64,000 bases of DNA from Tidjanibacter sp. (GCA_017396085.1 JAFQNC010000014.1:59929-123928); one strand, 5' to 3'; positions 34,249-45,290 are shown, counted from the first letter of the stretch. The notes: generated by a model from the letters alone, not told the origin. Translations and numbers: made by a program.

Positions 34249-34365
34249 AATTCTCAATTAACCCACCTTCGGTGGCTTTTAGTTGCTCTCGCTCGGCTTA
34301 GTGTGCAAGCACCCTCTGCCCTCGCTTACTCGCAACTTTCTCAATTTTCAATTTTCAATTCTCAA
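34249..34365. repeat. Dispersed module (inverted copy of 16383-16480) plus AT tract
   Basis: Reads as the reverse complement of the 16378-16480 block over about 95 bp, including the GGTGGCTTTTAGTTGC and GCTTACTCGCAACTT parts, then CAATTTTCAATTTTCAATTC. It abuts the mce promoter. Confidence 0.8.
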
Positions 34366-34366
34366 T

Positions 34367-34382
34367 TATATTTGTATCTTTG
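34367..34382 (+). promoter_or_regulatory. Promoter of the mce-mmd operon
   Basis: Two overlapping -7 candidates, TATATTTG (34367-34374) and TATCTTTG (34375-34382), the latter followed by CGG as at rpmI and metK. Leader about 125 nt. Confidence 0.65.
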
Positions 34383-34513
34383 CGGTGCTTCCGTGTGTGC
34401 GCATACGTGCGGAAGTGCGTGAGTAAAGGGGTAAGGCTCTGTAAACCACGCTGTTGAAACGACTAACGCAACAACACAAAAATATAATTTTAACCAAAAA
34501 TTTAACAATCACT

Positions 34514-34933
34514 ATGAAGATTTCACACATCGAGCATCTTGGCATCGCAGTCAAGAGTTTGGAGGAGTCCATTCCCTACTATGAGGAGGTATTGGGCCTG
34601 AAATGTTACAACATTGAGGAGGTAGCCGACCAGAAGGTACGCACTGCTTTCTTCAAGGTTGGCCAGACCAAGATTGAACTCTTGGAGCCCACCTGCCCCG
34701 AGAGTACCATCGCAGGTTTCATTGAGAAGCGTGGCGAGGGTGTTCACCACTTGGCATTCGCCGTTGAGGACGTAGCCGAGTCTTTGGCCGAGGCCGAGAG
34801 CAAAGAGATTCGCCTCATTGACAAGGCTCCCCGCAAAGGCGCAGAGGGCCTGAATATTGCTTTCCTTCACCCCAAATCGACCAAGGGCGTGCTGACCGAG
34901 CTCTGCTGCCCTGGTTGCAAATGTGAGGAGTAG
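34514..34933 (+). CDS. mce: Methylmalonyl-CoA epimerase
   Basis: Seen: 139 residues from the ATG at 34514 (MKISHIEHLGIAVKSLEESI). A vicinal-oxygen-chelate fold with metal ligands His in SHIEHLGIAV, His in VHHLAFAVEDV and Glu near the end (VLTELC). An upstream ATG 60 nt away would add a non-conserved Lys/Thr-rich stretch. Known: interconverts (R)- and (S)-methylmalonyl-CoA between the B12 mutase and the decarboxylase. Context: first gene of the operon that decarboxylates methylmalonyl-CoA to propionyl-CoA. Confidence 0.96.
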   Translation: MKISHIEHLGIAVKSLEESIPYYEEVLGLKCYNIEEVADQKVRTAFFKVGQTKIELLEPTCPESTIAGFIEKRGEGVHHLAFAVEDVAESLAEAESKEIRLIDKAPRKGAEGLNIAFLHPKSTKGVLTELCCPGCKCEE

Positions 34934-35018
34934 GAGCGTTGCTCACAACCAAAGAGATAATTTTCAAGAAAAACACAACTAATTTTGACGTTAGATTTTT
35001 GACGTTAGACAAAAAATT

Positions 35019-36581
35019 ATGAGCGAAATTCAAGACAAAATTGCGAAGTTGATTGAACTTCGTGAGGAGGCAAAAATGGGTGGCGGTCAGAAACGTATCG
35101 ATGCCCAGCACGCAAAAGGTAAATATACTGCTCGTGAGCGTTTGGCTATGTTGCTTGACGAGGGTAGCTTCGAGGAGTTCGATATGTTTGTAACTCACCG
35201 TTGCACCGACTTCGGTATGGAGAAGAGCCACACCTTGGGTGATGGTGTTGTTACCGGTTATGGTACCATTGACGGTCGCCTTGTGTATGTGTTTGCACAG
35301 GACTTCACCGTATCGGCAGGTTCGCTGTCGCTCACTATGAGTGAGAAGATTTGCAAGATTATGGATATGGCTATGCGCAACGGTGCGCCCGTGATTGGTC
35401 TGAACGACTCGGGTGGTGCCCGTATTCAGGAGGGCGTGAATGCTCTGGCAGGCTATGCCGACATCTTCCAGCGCAACGTAATGTCGAGTGGTGTTATTCC
35501 CCAGATTTCGTTGATTATGGGTCCCTGCGCAGGTGGTGCAGTTTACTCGCCCGCACTGACCGACTTCGTGATTATGAAGAAGGACACCTCCTATATGTTC
35601 CTCACCGGCCCGAAGGTTGTTAAGACCGTTGTGGGCGAGGATGTAACTCAGGAGCAACTTGGTGGCGCAAGCGTACACGCAAGCAAGAGTGGTGTTACCC
35701 ACTTTGCTGTGGACACCGAGGAGGAGGCCATCAACATCACCCGCCGCCTCATCAGCTACATCCCCCAGAACAATATGGAGGATACCCCCATTGCTGCTTG
35801 CTCGGACCCCATCGACCGCTTGGAGGATTCTCTCAACGAGATTATTCCCGACAATCCCAACAAGGCCTACGATATGTATGAGGTTATCAACGCAGTTGTG
35901 GACAATGGCGAGTTCTTGGAGTCGCAGGCTGCCTATGCACGCAACATCATCACCGGTTTTGCAAGGTTTAACGGCCAGAGCGTAGGTATCATTGCCAACC
36001 AGCCCAAGTTTATGGCAGGTGTTTTGGACATCAAGGCTTCGTGCAAGGCTGCAAGGTTTGTACGCTTCTGCGATGCTTTCAACATTCCCATCGTAACCTT
36101 CGTAGACGTTCCCGGCTTCTTGCCCGGTACCGGTCAGGAGTATGGTGGCGTTATTGACCACGGTGCAAAACTGCTCTACGCCTACTGCGAGGCTACCGTT
36201 GCCAAGGTTACCGTTACCTTGCGTAAGGCCTACGGTGGTGCCTACATCGTGATGAGCTCGAAGCACATCCGTGGCGACATCAACTACGCTTGGCCCTGTG
36301 CAGAGATTGCCGTTATGGGTGCAAGTGGTGCTGTTGAGGTGCTCAACGCCAAGGAGATTGCCGCTTGCGAGACTCCCGAGGCCAAGGCTGCACTCATCGC
36401 CGAGAAGGAGCAGGAGTACAAAGACAAGTTCTCCAACCCCTACCGCGCAGCAAGCTATGGCTACATTGATGACGTTATTGAGCCCCGCAACACTCGTTTC
36501 CGCATCATCAGGGCATTGCAGAGCTTGGCTACCAAACGCCTTGTGAACCCTGCCAAGAAGCACGGCAACATTCCTTTGTAG
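35019..36581 (+). CDS. mmdA: Methylmalonyl-CoA decarboxylase alpha subunit (carboxyltransferase)
   Basis: Seen: 520 residues, the usual PccB/MmdA length. Two crotonase-like halves: [20 protein letters not shown] at the start, [17 protein letters not shown] (acyl-CoA oxyanion region) and [20 protein letters not shown] with [19 protein letters not shown] in the second half. Known: transfers the carboxyl group from methylmalonyl-CoA to biotin. Context: flanked by mce and by the membrane, biotin and beta subunits, so it is the decarboxylase rather than an ATP-driven carboxylase. Codon use suggests high expression. Confidence 0.96.
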   Translation: MSEIQDKIAKLIELREEAKMGGGQKRIDAQHAKGKYTARERLAMLLDEGSFEEFDMFVTHRCTDFGMEKSHTLGDGVVTGYGTIDGRLVYVFAQDFTVSAGSLSLTMSEKICKIMDMAMRNGAPVIGLNDSGGARIQEGVNALAGYADIFQRNVMSSGVIPQISLIMGPCAGGAVYSPALTDFVIMKKDTSYMFLTGPKVVKTVVGEDVTQEQLGGASVHASKSGVTHFAVDTEEEAINITRRLISYIPQNNMEDTPIAACSDPIDRLEDSLNEIIPDNPNKAYDMYEVINAVVDNGEFLESQAAYARNIITGFARFNGQSVGIIANQPKFMAGVLDIKASCKAARFVRFCDAFNIPIVTFVDVPGFLPGTGQEYGGVIDHGAKLLYAYCEATVAKVTVTLRKAYGGAYIVMSSKHIRGDINYAWPCAEIAVMGASGAVEVLNAKEIAACETPEAKAALIAEKEQEYKDKFSNPYRAASYGYIDDVIEPRNTRFRIIRALQSLATKRLVNPAKKHGNIPL

Positions 36582-36622
36582 TGGGTGGTGTGTTTGTTTA
36601 ACCAAATTAAACAGAGAACAAT

Positions 36623-36976
36623 ATGAATTGGTCACAAATTTTGTGGATAACTCTGATTGGCTTTTCGATTGTTGCTTTGACCTTGGTGCTGTTGATTTTC
36701 ATCATCAGGCTCTTTGGTGTGGTGTTTGCCGCCAAGCACAAGCAGAAAGTGGCCAAGAAGAGTGCCGCCAAGGGAGAAGAGGTACCCGCCGAAGTGGTGT
36801 TGCCCGGTATGATTTCTCCGGAGGAGGTTGCCGCTATTGCTATGGCGATTAGGTTGGCTGCCGGTGAGGACCACGACCGCGAGTCGGAAATCCTGACCAT
36901 CCAGACCATCAAGCGTGCATACTCGCCTTGGAACTCGAAGATTCACGGTCTTACCCGTCTTCCCCAACACAAATAA
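36623..36976 (+). CDS. mmdD: OadG-family small membrane subunit of Na+-pumping decarboxylase
   Basis: Seen: 117 residues. One N-terminal transmembrane helix (about 8-32: LWITLIGFSIVALTLVLLIF), a short Lys/Ala cytoplasmic stretch (KHKQKVAKKSAAKGEE), and a conserved region with MISPEEVAAIAMAIRLAAGE and IQTIKRAYSPWNS. Known: the gamma/delta subunit holds the carboxyltransferase on the membrane beta subunit. Context: 41 bp after mmdA, 31 bp before the biotin protein. Confidence 0.9.
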   Translation: MNWSQILWITLIGFSIVALTLVLLIFIIRLFGVVFAAKHKQKVAKKSAAKGEEVPAEVVLPGMISPEEVAAIAMAIRLAAGEDHDRESEILTIQTIKRAYSPWNSKIHGLTRLPQHK

Positions 36977-37007
36977 TCAACATTGTTAGAAACAAGTTAG
37001 AAAAGAG

Positions 37008-37460
37008 ATGAAAAACTATAATTTGAAAATCAACGACAACGAGTACAAAGTGCAGCTCGACAAACTCGACCACAACTCCAAGACTGCTCGTGTTATTGTC
37101 AATGGTACCGAATACATTGTTGAGGTAGACGGCGTGAAGCCTATGCCCACAAGCAAACCCCAAGTGTCGAAAGCAACCTACAACGCTTCGGCTCCCACCG
37201 CTGCACCCGCAGCCGCTCCTGCCGCTCCCAAGGCAGCAAGCGCAGCAGGCGCAAAGATTGTCAGCCCCCTGCCCGGCACCGTGCTGAACATCAACGTGGC
37301 AGTTGGCGACACCGTAGCAGTGGGCCAGACCGTGGCTGTGTTGGAGGCTATGAAGATGGAGAACAACATCTCGGCCGACCGCGCAGGTGTGGTTAAGGAG
37401 ATTTGCGTAAACAAGGGCGCAACCGTACAGGAGGGCGAGCCTTTGATGATTTTGGGTTAA
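37008..37460 (+). CDS. mmdC: Biotin carboxyl carrier protein subunit
   Basis: Seen: 150 residues. An N-terminal segment (NLKINDNEYKVQLDKLDHNS) is followed by a Pro/Ala linker (about 62-82) and a biotinyl domain with the target Lys in EAMKMENNI, flanked by GTVLNINVAVGDTVAVGQTV and a closing GEPLMILG. Known: the biotin arm shuttles CO2 from the alpha to the beta subunit. Context: middle of the mmd operon, 29 bp before the beta subunit gene. Confidence 0.96.
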   Translation: MKNYNLKINDNEYKVQLDKLDHNSKTARVIVNGTEYIVEVDGVKPMPTSKPQVSKATYNASAPTAAPAAAPAAPKAASAAGAKIVSPLPGTVLNINVAVGDTVAVGQTVAVLEAMKMENNISADRAGVVKEICVNKGATVQEGEPLMILG

Positions 37461-37489
37461 TGTTGAAACAATAGAAATGAGATAGAGAT

Positions 37490-38695
37490 ATGACTACACT
37501 CCTTTCTTCATTCGTTGGCGAGAGCATCAGCAAGTTCCTCGAGACTTCGGGTATCTATATGATGTTCGCCGAGGCCGGTGGCTGGAAGTGCCTTGTAATG
37601 TTGGCACTCGCCTGCTTCCTGCTCTACCTCGCCATCAAGAAGCAGTATGAGCCGCTTCTGCTGCTTCCCATCGCATTCGGTATGCTTCTGACGAACCTCC
37701 CCGGGGCGGAGATGTTCCACTCGGAACTCTTCGAGGGAGGCCACGTACATTGGCAGGAACTCGCCGCCAAGGGTGGCCTGTTGGACTACCTCTACTTGGG
37801 CGTTAAGTGCGGTATCTACCCCTGCCTTATCTTCATCGGTGTTGGTGCAATGACCGACTTCGGCCCGCTGATTGCCAACCCCAAGAGCTTCCTTATGGGT
37901 GCAGCCGCACAGATAGGTATCTTCTTGACCTTCCTTGGTGCTAATGCTATGGGCTTCTCTCCCACCGAGGCAGGTTCGATTGGTATCATCGGTGGTGCCG
38001 ATGGCCCCACCTCCATCTACCTCACCTCCAAGTTGGCTCCCCAGTTGCTCGGCCCCATCGCCATTGCGGCCTACTCCTATATGGCTCTCGTGCCCGTGAT
38101 TCAGCCCCCCATTATGAGGGCTCTCACCACCGAGAAGGAGCGTCAGATTAAGATGACCACCCTGCGTCAGGTATCCAAGACCGAGAAGATTGTCTTCCCC
38201 ATCATCATCACCATCATCATCGCCCTCATCCTGCCCAGCGCAGCACCTCTGATTGGTTGCTTGATGCTCGGTAACCTGATGAAGGAGTGCGGTGTTGTGG
38301 ACCGTTTGGCCAAGACCGTGCAGAACGAGCTGATGAACATTGTGGTAATCTTCCTCGGTATCACCGTTGGTGCTACTGCCACTGCCGATGCCTTCTTGAA
38401 CTTCAAGACTTTGGGCATCTTGGCACTCGGTATTGTAGCCTTCTCGTGCGGTACCGCAGGTGGTGTGCTGTTGGCCAAGTTGATGAACGTATTCTTGCCC
38501 GAGGGTAAGAAGATTAACCCTCTGATTGGTTCGGCCGGTGTTTCGGCAGTGCCTATGGCTGCGCGTGTGTCGCAGAACGAGGGCTTGAAGGCCAACCCCA
38601 GCAACTACTTGCTGATGCACGCAATGGGTCCCAACGTGTCGGGCGTTATTGGCTCGGCGGTAGCGGCGGGTATATTGTTGTGCTTCCTCGGCTAA
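37490..38695 (+). CDS. mmdB: Na+-transporting methylmalonyl-CoA/oxaloacetate decarboxylase beta subunit
   Basis: Seen: 401 residues with about nine transmembrane segments. The signature [20 protein letters not shown] lies near 160-180, with EAGSIG and a second-half [20 protein letters not shown] and [19 protein letters not shown]. Known: it decarboxylates carboxybiotin and exports Na+, conserving energy of succinate/propionate fermentation. Context: last gene of mce-mmdA-mmdD-mmdC-mmdB, followed by an unusual structured terminator hairpin at 38726. Confidence 0.96.
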   Translation: MTTLLSSFVGESISKFLETSGIYMMFAEAGGWKCLVMLALACFLLYLAIKKQYEPLLLLPIAFGMLLTNLPGAEMFHSELFEGGHVHWQELAAKGGLLDYLYLGVKCGIYPCLIFIGVGAMTDFGPLIANPKSFLMGAAAQIGIFLTFLGANAMGFSPTEAGSIGIIGGADGPTSIYLTSKLAPQLLGPIAIAAYSYMALVPVIQPPIMRALTTEKERQIKMTTLRQVSKTEKIVFPIIITIIIALILPSAAPLIGCLMLGNLMKECGVVDRLAKTVQNELMNIVVIFLGITVGATATADAFLNFKTLGILALGIVAFSCGTAGGVLLAKLMNVFLPEGKKINPLIGSAGVSAVPMAARVSQNEGLKANPSNYLLMHAMGPNVSGVIGSAVAAGILLCFLG

Positions 38696-38725
38696 AAAAC
38701 TCATATTGCGGGTAAATTTTGCACC

Positions 38726-38784
38726 GCACTGCGATAAGCGGGCTCCTCATTTGCGTTAAGCAAACTGCGGGCCCGCTTTCTTGT
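38726..38784 (+). terminator. Structured 3'-UTR hairpin of the mmd operon (variable stem, conserved loop)
   Basis: CACTGCGATA leads to stem AGCGGGC (38737-38743) / GCCCGCT (38771-38777), inner pairs CC/GG, and a loop that contains the small hairpin TTTGC-GTTAA-GCAAA. It is followed by TTCTTGT. The same element, with a different but still perfectly pairing stem, follows efp (45331-45392). It probably ends transcription. Confidence 0.75.
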
Positions 38785-38825
38785 TTGGCACAAAATTCCC
38801 CTCGTTTGCGTTTTTTTGTGGTCCA

Positions 38826-39060
38826 ACGTCTTTTTTTAAGGCCCTTAAAGCCCTTAGGGGCCTTAAAGACTTTAGGGCCCTTAATGTCCCTTTCTGCTCT
38901 TTCTGCCCTTTCTGCTCTTTCTGCCCTTTCTGCCCTTTTCAAAACAGACGCCCCCGCTGCTGCGCAGCACCTCCTGCTCGGCGGGGCCGCCGAGCGCAAT
39001 TTCGACCACCCCTCCCGACCTCCCCTATCGTAGGAGAGGGGTACTCAGAGGGGGACAATT
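38826..39060. repeat. Composite repeat: 9-bp array, TTTCTGCCC repeat and two-hairpin module
   Basis: ACGTCTTTTTTTAAGG starts the block. Units AAGGCCCTT, AAAGCCCTT, AGGGGCCTT, AAAGACTTT, AGGGCCCTT (38838-38882) are followed by about five TTTCTGCYC units (38889-38938), CAGACGCCCCCGC with stem GCTGCTGCGCAGC (38956-38968), and CTCGGCGG / CCGCCGAG (38977-38994). The left half matches 45195-45287 in inverted orientation. Confidence 0.8.
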
Positions 39061-39065
39061 TTGAA

Positions 39066-39230
39066 TTTTGGCAAATGCGAGTAAGCGAGCGCAAAGGCTG
39101 CGTGCTGGCATCCAAAGGCTTGAAAGAGTGCAACCCCAACATCTACACAAAACAGGCAACGCCTGTGCCGAGCGGGAGCATTTTAGACAAAACAACGTTT
39201 TGTCAATTTTGAATTTTGAATTTTGAATTC
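39066..39230. repeat. Long GCGAGTAAGCGAG module (copy matched by 50310-50470)
   Basis: About 155 bp nearly identical to the reverse complement of 50310-50470. Starts AATTTTGGCAAATGCGAG, includes the CAGGCAACGCCTG hairpin, GAGCGGGAGCATTTTAG, and ends with the hairpin GACAAAAC-AA-CGTTTTGTC and an AT tract. Confidence 0.85.
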
Positions 39231-39287
39231 CCTTTCTGCCCTAACCACCCTCTTCTTCCTAAAATAACACTCCCTTGGCAGACAAAA

Positions 39288-39323
39288 GCAAGCCCCTCGC
39301 TGACACGTCAGCGAGGGGCTTGC
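39288..39323 (-). terminator. Intrinsic terminator of groS-groL
   Basis: A perfect inverted repeat GCAAGCCCCTCGCTGAC / GTCAGCGAGGGGCTTGC, followed on minus by TTTTGTC. Confidence 0.88.
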
Positions 39324-39346
39324 GGGTTTGTGTGTGCGTTGTGGAA

Positions 39347-40999
<1,653 letters not shown>

Positions 41000-41053
41000 T
41001 TAAGGACTTTAAGGGCTTTAAGGGCTTTAAGGGCTTTAAGGACCTTAGGGCCC
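41000..41053. repeat. 9-bp array inside the groS-groL spacer
   Basis: Six units: TTAAGGACT, three of TTAAGGGCT, TTAAGGACC, TTAGGGCCC. The same unit order occurs at 8725-8769. It lies within the expected polycistronic transcript. Confidence 0.9.
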
Positions 41054-41063
41054 TAAAAAAAAC

Positions 41064-41336
41064 TTATCCCAGAATTGCCACGATGTCGGCCTGCTTCATA
41101 ACGAGGTAGTCCTCGCCATCAATGTGAATTTCGGTGCCGGCATACTTACCATACAATACGGTGTCGCCAACAGCCACCTCCATCTTCACCTCGGCAGTAC
41201 CCGGGCCAACGGCCACAACCTTACCTGCGAGGGGTTTCTCTTTTGCTGTGTCGGGGATGTACAGACCGCCTGCGGTCTTCTCCTCTGCGGGGTTGGGGAG
41301 TACCAACACCCTGTCCGAAAGGGGTTTTACGTTCAT
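41064..41336 (-). CDS. groS: Co-chaperonin GroES
   Basis: Seen: 90 residues beginning [20 protein letters not shown], with the mobile loop [20 protein letters not shown] and [20 protein letters not shown]. Complete and of normal size. Known: heptameric lid of GroEL. Context: first gene of groS-groL. No CIRCE-type inverted repeat was seen in the 172 bp upstream. Confidence 0.98.
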   Translation of the reverse strand: MNVKPLSDRVLVLPNPAEEKTAGGLYIPDTAKEKPLAGKVVAVGPGTAEVKMEVAVGDTVLYGKYAGTEIHIDGEDYLVMKQADIVAILG

Positions 41337-41508
41337 TGTGTTTGTCGTGTTTTTTTGTATTGTTTGTTACTTATTCGTTTTGTTGCTTTTTGCGGCTAAC
41401 ACCCACACAAGGGGCAATCTCTGTGCCAAACCAACTTTTGTGCCATTTTGACACTCTGCCACGTCAGCAGGGCGTGGGCACAATGCGGGAGCCCATTCCC
41501 TACGGCCT

Positions 41509-43140
41509 CTACTCTTGCAGGAGTTCAAAGGCTTTCAGCAGGGTGGGGTCGGCAGGCCAAATCTGCGAGAAATAGCCATTGTCCTGCAACTCGGTGTTGC
41601 GTGCAATGTAGGCCCTCAGGAGCGACTCAATGAGCACCCTCGACTTGGCAATCTCGGCTCGGTTGGGCTTGATACCCTTCTCGGAGGCATAGCGCACAAA
41701 GTCCTCCAAGAGAGCCTTGTCGCCATTGAGGAAGGCCTCCAACTGCTCCACCGTGCGGATGGAGTTGATGGCTTTGCGGTGCTTGTCGGCATAGTCGAGC
41801 GTGTAGCGGTAGAGGATGTTGAAGCCCGTAACGGCATAGTAGTATGGTGTCATATCGAGCGTGTCGAGTGGCACAAACACATCGGGCATAATGCCACCGC
41901 CACCATAGACGGTCTTACCCTTGGGGGTGGTGAATTTGAGCGAGTCGGCAAAGTGGATGCTGTCGGCCGAGAAGAACTGGCCACTCTCGTAGCGGTTCCA
42001 AATGTCCTCATTGTAGCCCTCGGCCCCACGCACAAAGGGTTTTTGGATGGAGCGGCCCGTGGGGGTGTAGTACTTGGCCACGGTTAGCCTTATGGCCGAG
42101 CCGTCATTGAAGGGTATCTGGCTCTGTACAAGGCCCTTGCCAAACGACCTGCGGCCCACAATCGTACCTCTGTCGTTGTCCTGCAACGCACCGGCCACAA
42201 TCTCGCTGCTCGATGCGCTATACTCGTCAATCAGCACCACCAGTGGCAACTCCGTGAGCCTGCCACCGCCTGTGCTGAACTCCTTCTGCTGGACACCCAA
42301 ACGGTCCTCGGTGTATACCATCAGCCTGCCCTCGGGCAGGAATTCGTTGGTCATCAGAATGGCTTGGTCCAGATAGCCGCCACTGTTGCCGCGCAGGTCG
42401 AAAATCAGGCTCTGCATACCCTCTCCTTTGAGCCTGTCAATGGCCTCCACAAACTCCGTGTGGGTGGTGCGGGCAAAACTTGTCAGCCTCACATAGCCCA
42501 CCGTGGGGCGTATCATAAAGGCAGCGTCAATGCTCTTCATCGGAATCTTGTCCCTCGTGATGGTAACATCCACAAGGCCCTCCACATTCTGCCTCTCAAT
42601 GCCGATGGTTACCTTTGAGCCACGCTTGCCACGCAACCTCTCCACCACCTTGTTCTGCTCAATCTTGCGCCCCGCCACGGTGTCGCCATCAATCGTAACG
42701 ATGCGGTCGCCGGGCAACACACCCGCCTTGTAACTTGGGCCACCCGCAATGATGTTGAGCACCACCACAGTGTCGGTGGCCATATTGAACACCACGCCAA
42801 TGCCGTCAAACTCTCCCTCCAAGGGCTCGTTCACAGCCTGCATATCTTTGGCCGAGATGTAGGTGGAGTGGGGGTCCAACTGCTCCATAAGTCGGGGCAT
42901 TAGGGCCTCCACGATGCTGTCCTTGTTGATTGGCTCCACATAGATGCGCTCCACCAACCCCAACGTGAGGTCAAGTTTGGAGGCAGCCCTTGAGGGGGCA
43001 GTGGCCGAGGTGGTTTGTTTGGCAGCCGAAGGTGCCAAGCGTTGGCTCCCACGGAATATGGTGTAGCCCATCCACACACCGAGAGCCAGCGCACAGGCGG
43101 CAATGGTGGGTATCCAGAGGGCAAAATGTTTGCTCTTCAT
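41509..43140 (-). CDS. S41-family C-terminal processing peptidase with PDZ domain
   Basis: Seen: 543 residues. A signal anchor (ALWIPTIAACALALGVWMGY), a helical lead-in, a PDZ domain (PLEGEFDGIGVVFNMATDTV, IVTIDGDTVAGRKI) at about 95-185, and the protease core with FDLRGNSGGYLDQAI. The Ser-Lys dyad is in IDEYSASSSEIVAGAL (Ser) and RRSFGKGLVQ (Lys). Known: tail-specific proteases trim or degrade periplasmic proteins. Context: 17 bp after a DUF3078 gene on the same strand. Confidence 0.95.
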   Translation of the reverse strand: MKSKHFALWIPTIAACALALGVWMGYTIFRGSQRLAPSAAKQTTSATAPSRAASKLDLTLGLVERIYVEPINKDSIVEALMPRLMEQLDPHSTYISAKDMQAVNEPLEGEFDGIGVVFNMATDTVVVLNIIAGGPSYKAGVLPGDRIVTIDGDTVAGRKIEQNKVVERLRGKRGSKVTIGIERQNVEGLVDVTITRDKIPMKSIDAAFMIRPTVGYVRLTSFARTTHTEFVEAIDRLKGEGMQSLIFDLRGNSGGYLDQAILMTNEFLPEGRLMVYTEDRLGVQQKEFSTGGGRLTELPLVVLIDEYSASSSEIVAGALQDNDRGTIVGRRSFGKGLVQSQIPFNDGSAIRLTVAKYYTPTGRSIQKPFVRGAEGYNEDIWNRYESGQFFSADSIHFADSLKFTTPKGKTVYGGGGIMPDVFVPLDTLDMTPYYYAVTGFNILYRYTLDYADKHRKAINSIRTVEQLEAFLNGDKALLEDFVRYASEKGIKPNRAEIAKSRVLIESLLRAYIARNTELQDNGYFSQIWPADPTLLKAFELLQE

Positions 43141-43157
43141 AAAGGTCTTTGTTACTC

Positions 43158-44153
43158 TTATTTGTTTTTGAACTTATACGACAGGCCCACCGTTGCAGAG
43201 TATTGGTATTGGGGCTTGGGACTTGCCGAATGGAGGTAGTAAATCACTCCATAGAGTTGTATGCTCATATATTTCGATAAGTTCACATCCACCGTGTTGT
43301 CCCACCTTACCGTAGGGGGCGAGGCGAGGTTGGTAAAACCATAGAGCGTGCTGCGGTAACGCAACTTCTTCTTGAAGAAGTGCTGGTCAAACGACACATT
43401 GACCGAAGGACCAATCATACTGTAGACCTTCTCGCCCGCAGGCACACCATTGAGCCCCTGCTCATAGAGCCTCTCATCCAACATTGATACCATATTGCCC
43501 GCAATGGGCGAAAGGGTAACTTTGTAGGGGGCACCCTTGGGCGCATAGGTGAAACCTCCCGATACATCAAAATAGCCCGGCGACATAAAGGCCGACTTGA
43601 GGGTTTCGTCCGTGCGCGACACCCTTCCATCGGTAAATTGGGTGCGGAAGTTAATCGTTACGGAGTAGGACCAACTGCCCTGAATGTCCCACGAGAGGAG
43701 TTCTTTGATTTTTAGTTCATCCACATTTTTGAAGGGGGTCTTGTCGATGTAGTTGATACCATAGCGGGCATTGACCGTGAGGTCGCTGGCAAACTTCTTG
43801 TGCTTAAACTGGTGGCGCATAAAAAGCGTGGCAAGGCCGGAGAAGGTGTTGTTGCCACCCGCTGTCCAGTTCTCAAACTGCAAGGCCGAGGTCTGGAAGG
43901 TGGTCTGTATCTCCAGCGTGTTGCGCTGTTTGCGGATACGCCTGCGCTCGGCCAGCCAAGCGGCGTGGTCGTAGTAGTCGTTTTGGATGTGGTTGTCCAC
44001 AAAACCGCCAAAAGCCTTGTAGGGGTCGCTCTTGACCTCCTCACGCTGCTCCGGCTGGCGGCGCTGGATGGTAAACTGCGCCCGGGCGTTCCCCACGGAG
44101 AACACCACAGCCACCACAGCCACCACCATTTTGCAGACAAAACTCCTACTCAT
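43158..44153 (-). CDS. DUF3078 family outer-membrane-associated protein
   Basis: Seen: 331 residues with a signal peptide ([17 protein letters not shown]), then an Arg/Gln-rich stretch, then [20 protein letters not shown] and many alternating aromatic strands ending LSYKFKNK, as expected for a beta-barrel. Known: DUF3078 proteins are common in Bacteroidota; molecular role unknown. Context: upstream of the S41 protease (17 bp), divergent from nfo with back-to-back promoters. The pairing might point to envelope quality control, but this is inference. Confidence 0.85.
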   Translation of the reverse strand: MSRSFVCKMVVAVVAVVFSVGNARAQFTIQRRQPEQREEVKSDPYKAFGGFVDNHIQNDYYDHAAWLAERRRIRKQRNTLEIQTTFQTSALQFENWTAGGNNTFSGLATLFMRHQFKHKKFASDLTVNARYGINYIDKTPFKNVDELKIKELLSWDIQGSWSYSVTINFRTQFTDGRVSRTDETLKSAFMSPGYFDVSGGFTYAPKGAPYKVTLSPIAGNMVSMLDERLYEQGLNGVPAGEKVYSMIGPSVNVSFDQHFFKKKLRYRSTLYGFTNLASPPTVRWDNTVDVNLSKYMSIQLYGVIYYLHSASPKPQYQYSATVGLSYKFKNK

Positions 44154-44191
44154 AAGACTTTCCTATATGCGCATAAAAATATATGATTGCA

Positions 44192-44199
44192 CAAAGATA
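44192..44199 (-). promoter_or_regulatory. Predicted promoter of DUF3078-ctp operon
   Basis: The minus strand reads TATCTTTG, about 39 nt before the start at 44153. Confidence 0.6.
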
Positions 44200-44220
44200 A
44201 CGATTTACGCCAAAATTACG

Positions 44221-44228
44221 TACATTTG
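44221..44228 (+). promoter_or_regulatory. Predicted promoter of nfo
   Basis: TACATTTG, 44 nt before the nfo ATG and divergent from the 44192 promoter. Confidence 0.6.
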
Positions 44229-44271
44229 CATAGAACTAAATCAACACGACAATCTAAAAAACACACACGAT

Positions 44272-45120
44272 ATGAAATATTTTGGAGCACACGTTAGCGC
44301 AGCAGGTGGTGTTTACAACGCACCCCTCAATGCACAAGCCATAGGAGCCACCGCCTTTGCCTTCTTCACCAAAAACCAACGACAATGGTTTGCACCCTCG
44401 CTCTCGCCCAAAGATATTGAGGCCTTCCGTAGCGAGTGTGAACGCCTTGGCTTTGCCCCCAACCAAATACTCCCACACGACTCCTACCTCATCAACCTCG
44501 GACACCCCGACCAAGAGGGGCTCGATAAGTCGCGCGGCTCCTTTGTGGAGGAGATGTACCGCTGTCAGCAGTTGGGGCTCGACAGGCTCAACTTCCACCC
44601 CGGCAGCCACCTCGGGCGCATATCGCTTGATGAGTGTCTGGACCGCGTGGCCGAGAGTATCAACATCGCATTGGACAAAACGCAGGGCGTTACGGCCGTG
44701 ATTGAAAACACCGCAGGTCAGGGTACCAACGTGGGCTTTGACTTTGCACACATCGCCCACATCATCGACCGCGTGGAGGACAAAACGAGGGTGGGCTACT
44801 GCATCGACACTTGCCACGCCTTTGCCGCAGGCTACGACCTCTCCTCCACCGAGGCGTGTGAGCGCACCTTTGCGCAGATTGACAGCATCATATCGCTTGA
44901 CTACCTGCGAGGTATGCACCTCAATGAGGCTATGCGCCCACTGGGTAGCCGCATTGACCGCCACGAAAGGCTCGGGCACGGACAAATAGGCTGGGAGTGC
45001 TTTGAGTATATCGCCCGCAACCCCCGCTTCGACAACATCCCCCTCGTGCTTGAAACCATAGACGAGAGCCTCTGGCCCGAAGAAATCGCCAAACTCAAAG
45101 CGCTGTCGGAGAGGAATTGA
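44272..45120 (+). CDS. nfo: Endonuclease IV
   Basis: Seen: 282 residues from the ATG at 44272 ([20 protein letters not shown]); a far-upstream ATG would read across the promoter. Zinc ligands of the TIM barrel are visible: [45 protein letters not shown] and HLNEAM. Known: cuts DNA 5' to abasic sites in base excision repair. The stop TGA is formed by the first unit of the AATTGAG repeat, giving the ending Glu-Arg-Asn. Confidence 0.97.
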   Translation: MKYFGAHVSAAGGVYNAPLNAQAIGATAFAFFTKNQRQWFAPSLSPKDIEAFRSECERLGFAPNQILPHDSYLINLGHPDQEGLDKSRGSFVEEMYRCQQLGLDRLNFHPGSHLGRISLDECLDRVAESINIALDKTQGVTAVIENTAGQGTNVGFDFAHIAHIIDRVEDKTRVGYCIDTCHAFAAGYDLSSTEACERTFAQIDSIISLDYLRGMHLNEAMRPLGSRIDRHERLGHGQIGWECFEYIARNPRFDNIPLVLETIDESLWPEEIAKLKALSERN

Positions 45121-45290
45121 GAATTGAGAATTGAGAATTGCGAATTGTCCCCCTCTAAGTTAGAGGGGGTGCTGCGGAGCAGCGGGGGCGTCTGTTTTGG
45201 AAAGGGCAGGAAAGGGCAGAAAGGGCAGAAAGGGACATTAAGGGCCCTAAAGTCTTTAAGGCCCCTAAAAAAAGACGTTAGACGATTGAC
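45116..45290. repeat. Composite repeat downstream of nfo
   Basis: AATTGAG units (45116-45142), the two-hairpin module in minus orientation (45147-45193; stem GCTGCGGAGCAGC and CCCCTCTAAGTTAGAGGGG), GGCAGAAAGGGCAGAAAGGG (45207-45233) and the 9-bp array with ACGTT at its end (to 45287). It is an inverted partner of the 38826-39060 block. Confidence 0.85.

Larger units (their letters stand above)
33902..34513. other. 612-bp repeat-rich intergenic region upstream of mce
   Basis: Contains the ROK promoter (minus), a 9-bp array, an 18-bp tandem repeat, an inverted copy of the GCGAGTAAGCGAG module, an AT tract, the mce promoter and a leader hairpin CTTCCG...CGGAAG (about 34389-34413). A reading frame of about 100 codons through the tandem repeat and module is not credible as a gene. 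Confidence 0.7.
38696..39346. other. 651-bp repeat-filled intergenic region between mmdB and groL
   Basis: Between the convergent mmdB and groL genes. It holds the structured hairpin (38726-38784), a 9-bp array and TTTCTGCCC repeat, the two-hairpin module, the GCGAGTAAGCGAG module and the groL terminator. The apparent reading frames through this area are repeat-derived (for example Ala-Leu-Ser runs) and are not supported. Confidence 0.7.

Noticed and set aside
34117..34422. ORF of about 100 codons with Met-Gly-Val-Ile-Gly-Ala repeats
   Set aside because: It translates an 18-bp tandem repeat and then a dispersed module that is non-coding elsewhere.
38879..39212. ORFs through the mmdB-groL spacer with Leu-Ser-Ala or Phe-Cys-Pro runs
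   Set aside because: The runs come from 9-bp unit repeats; the same repeats occur in other spacers in other frames.
41337..41508. CIRCE/HrcA operator upstream of groS
   Set aside because: No TTAGCACTC-N9-GAGTGCTAA-like inverted repeat is present on either strand.
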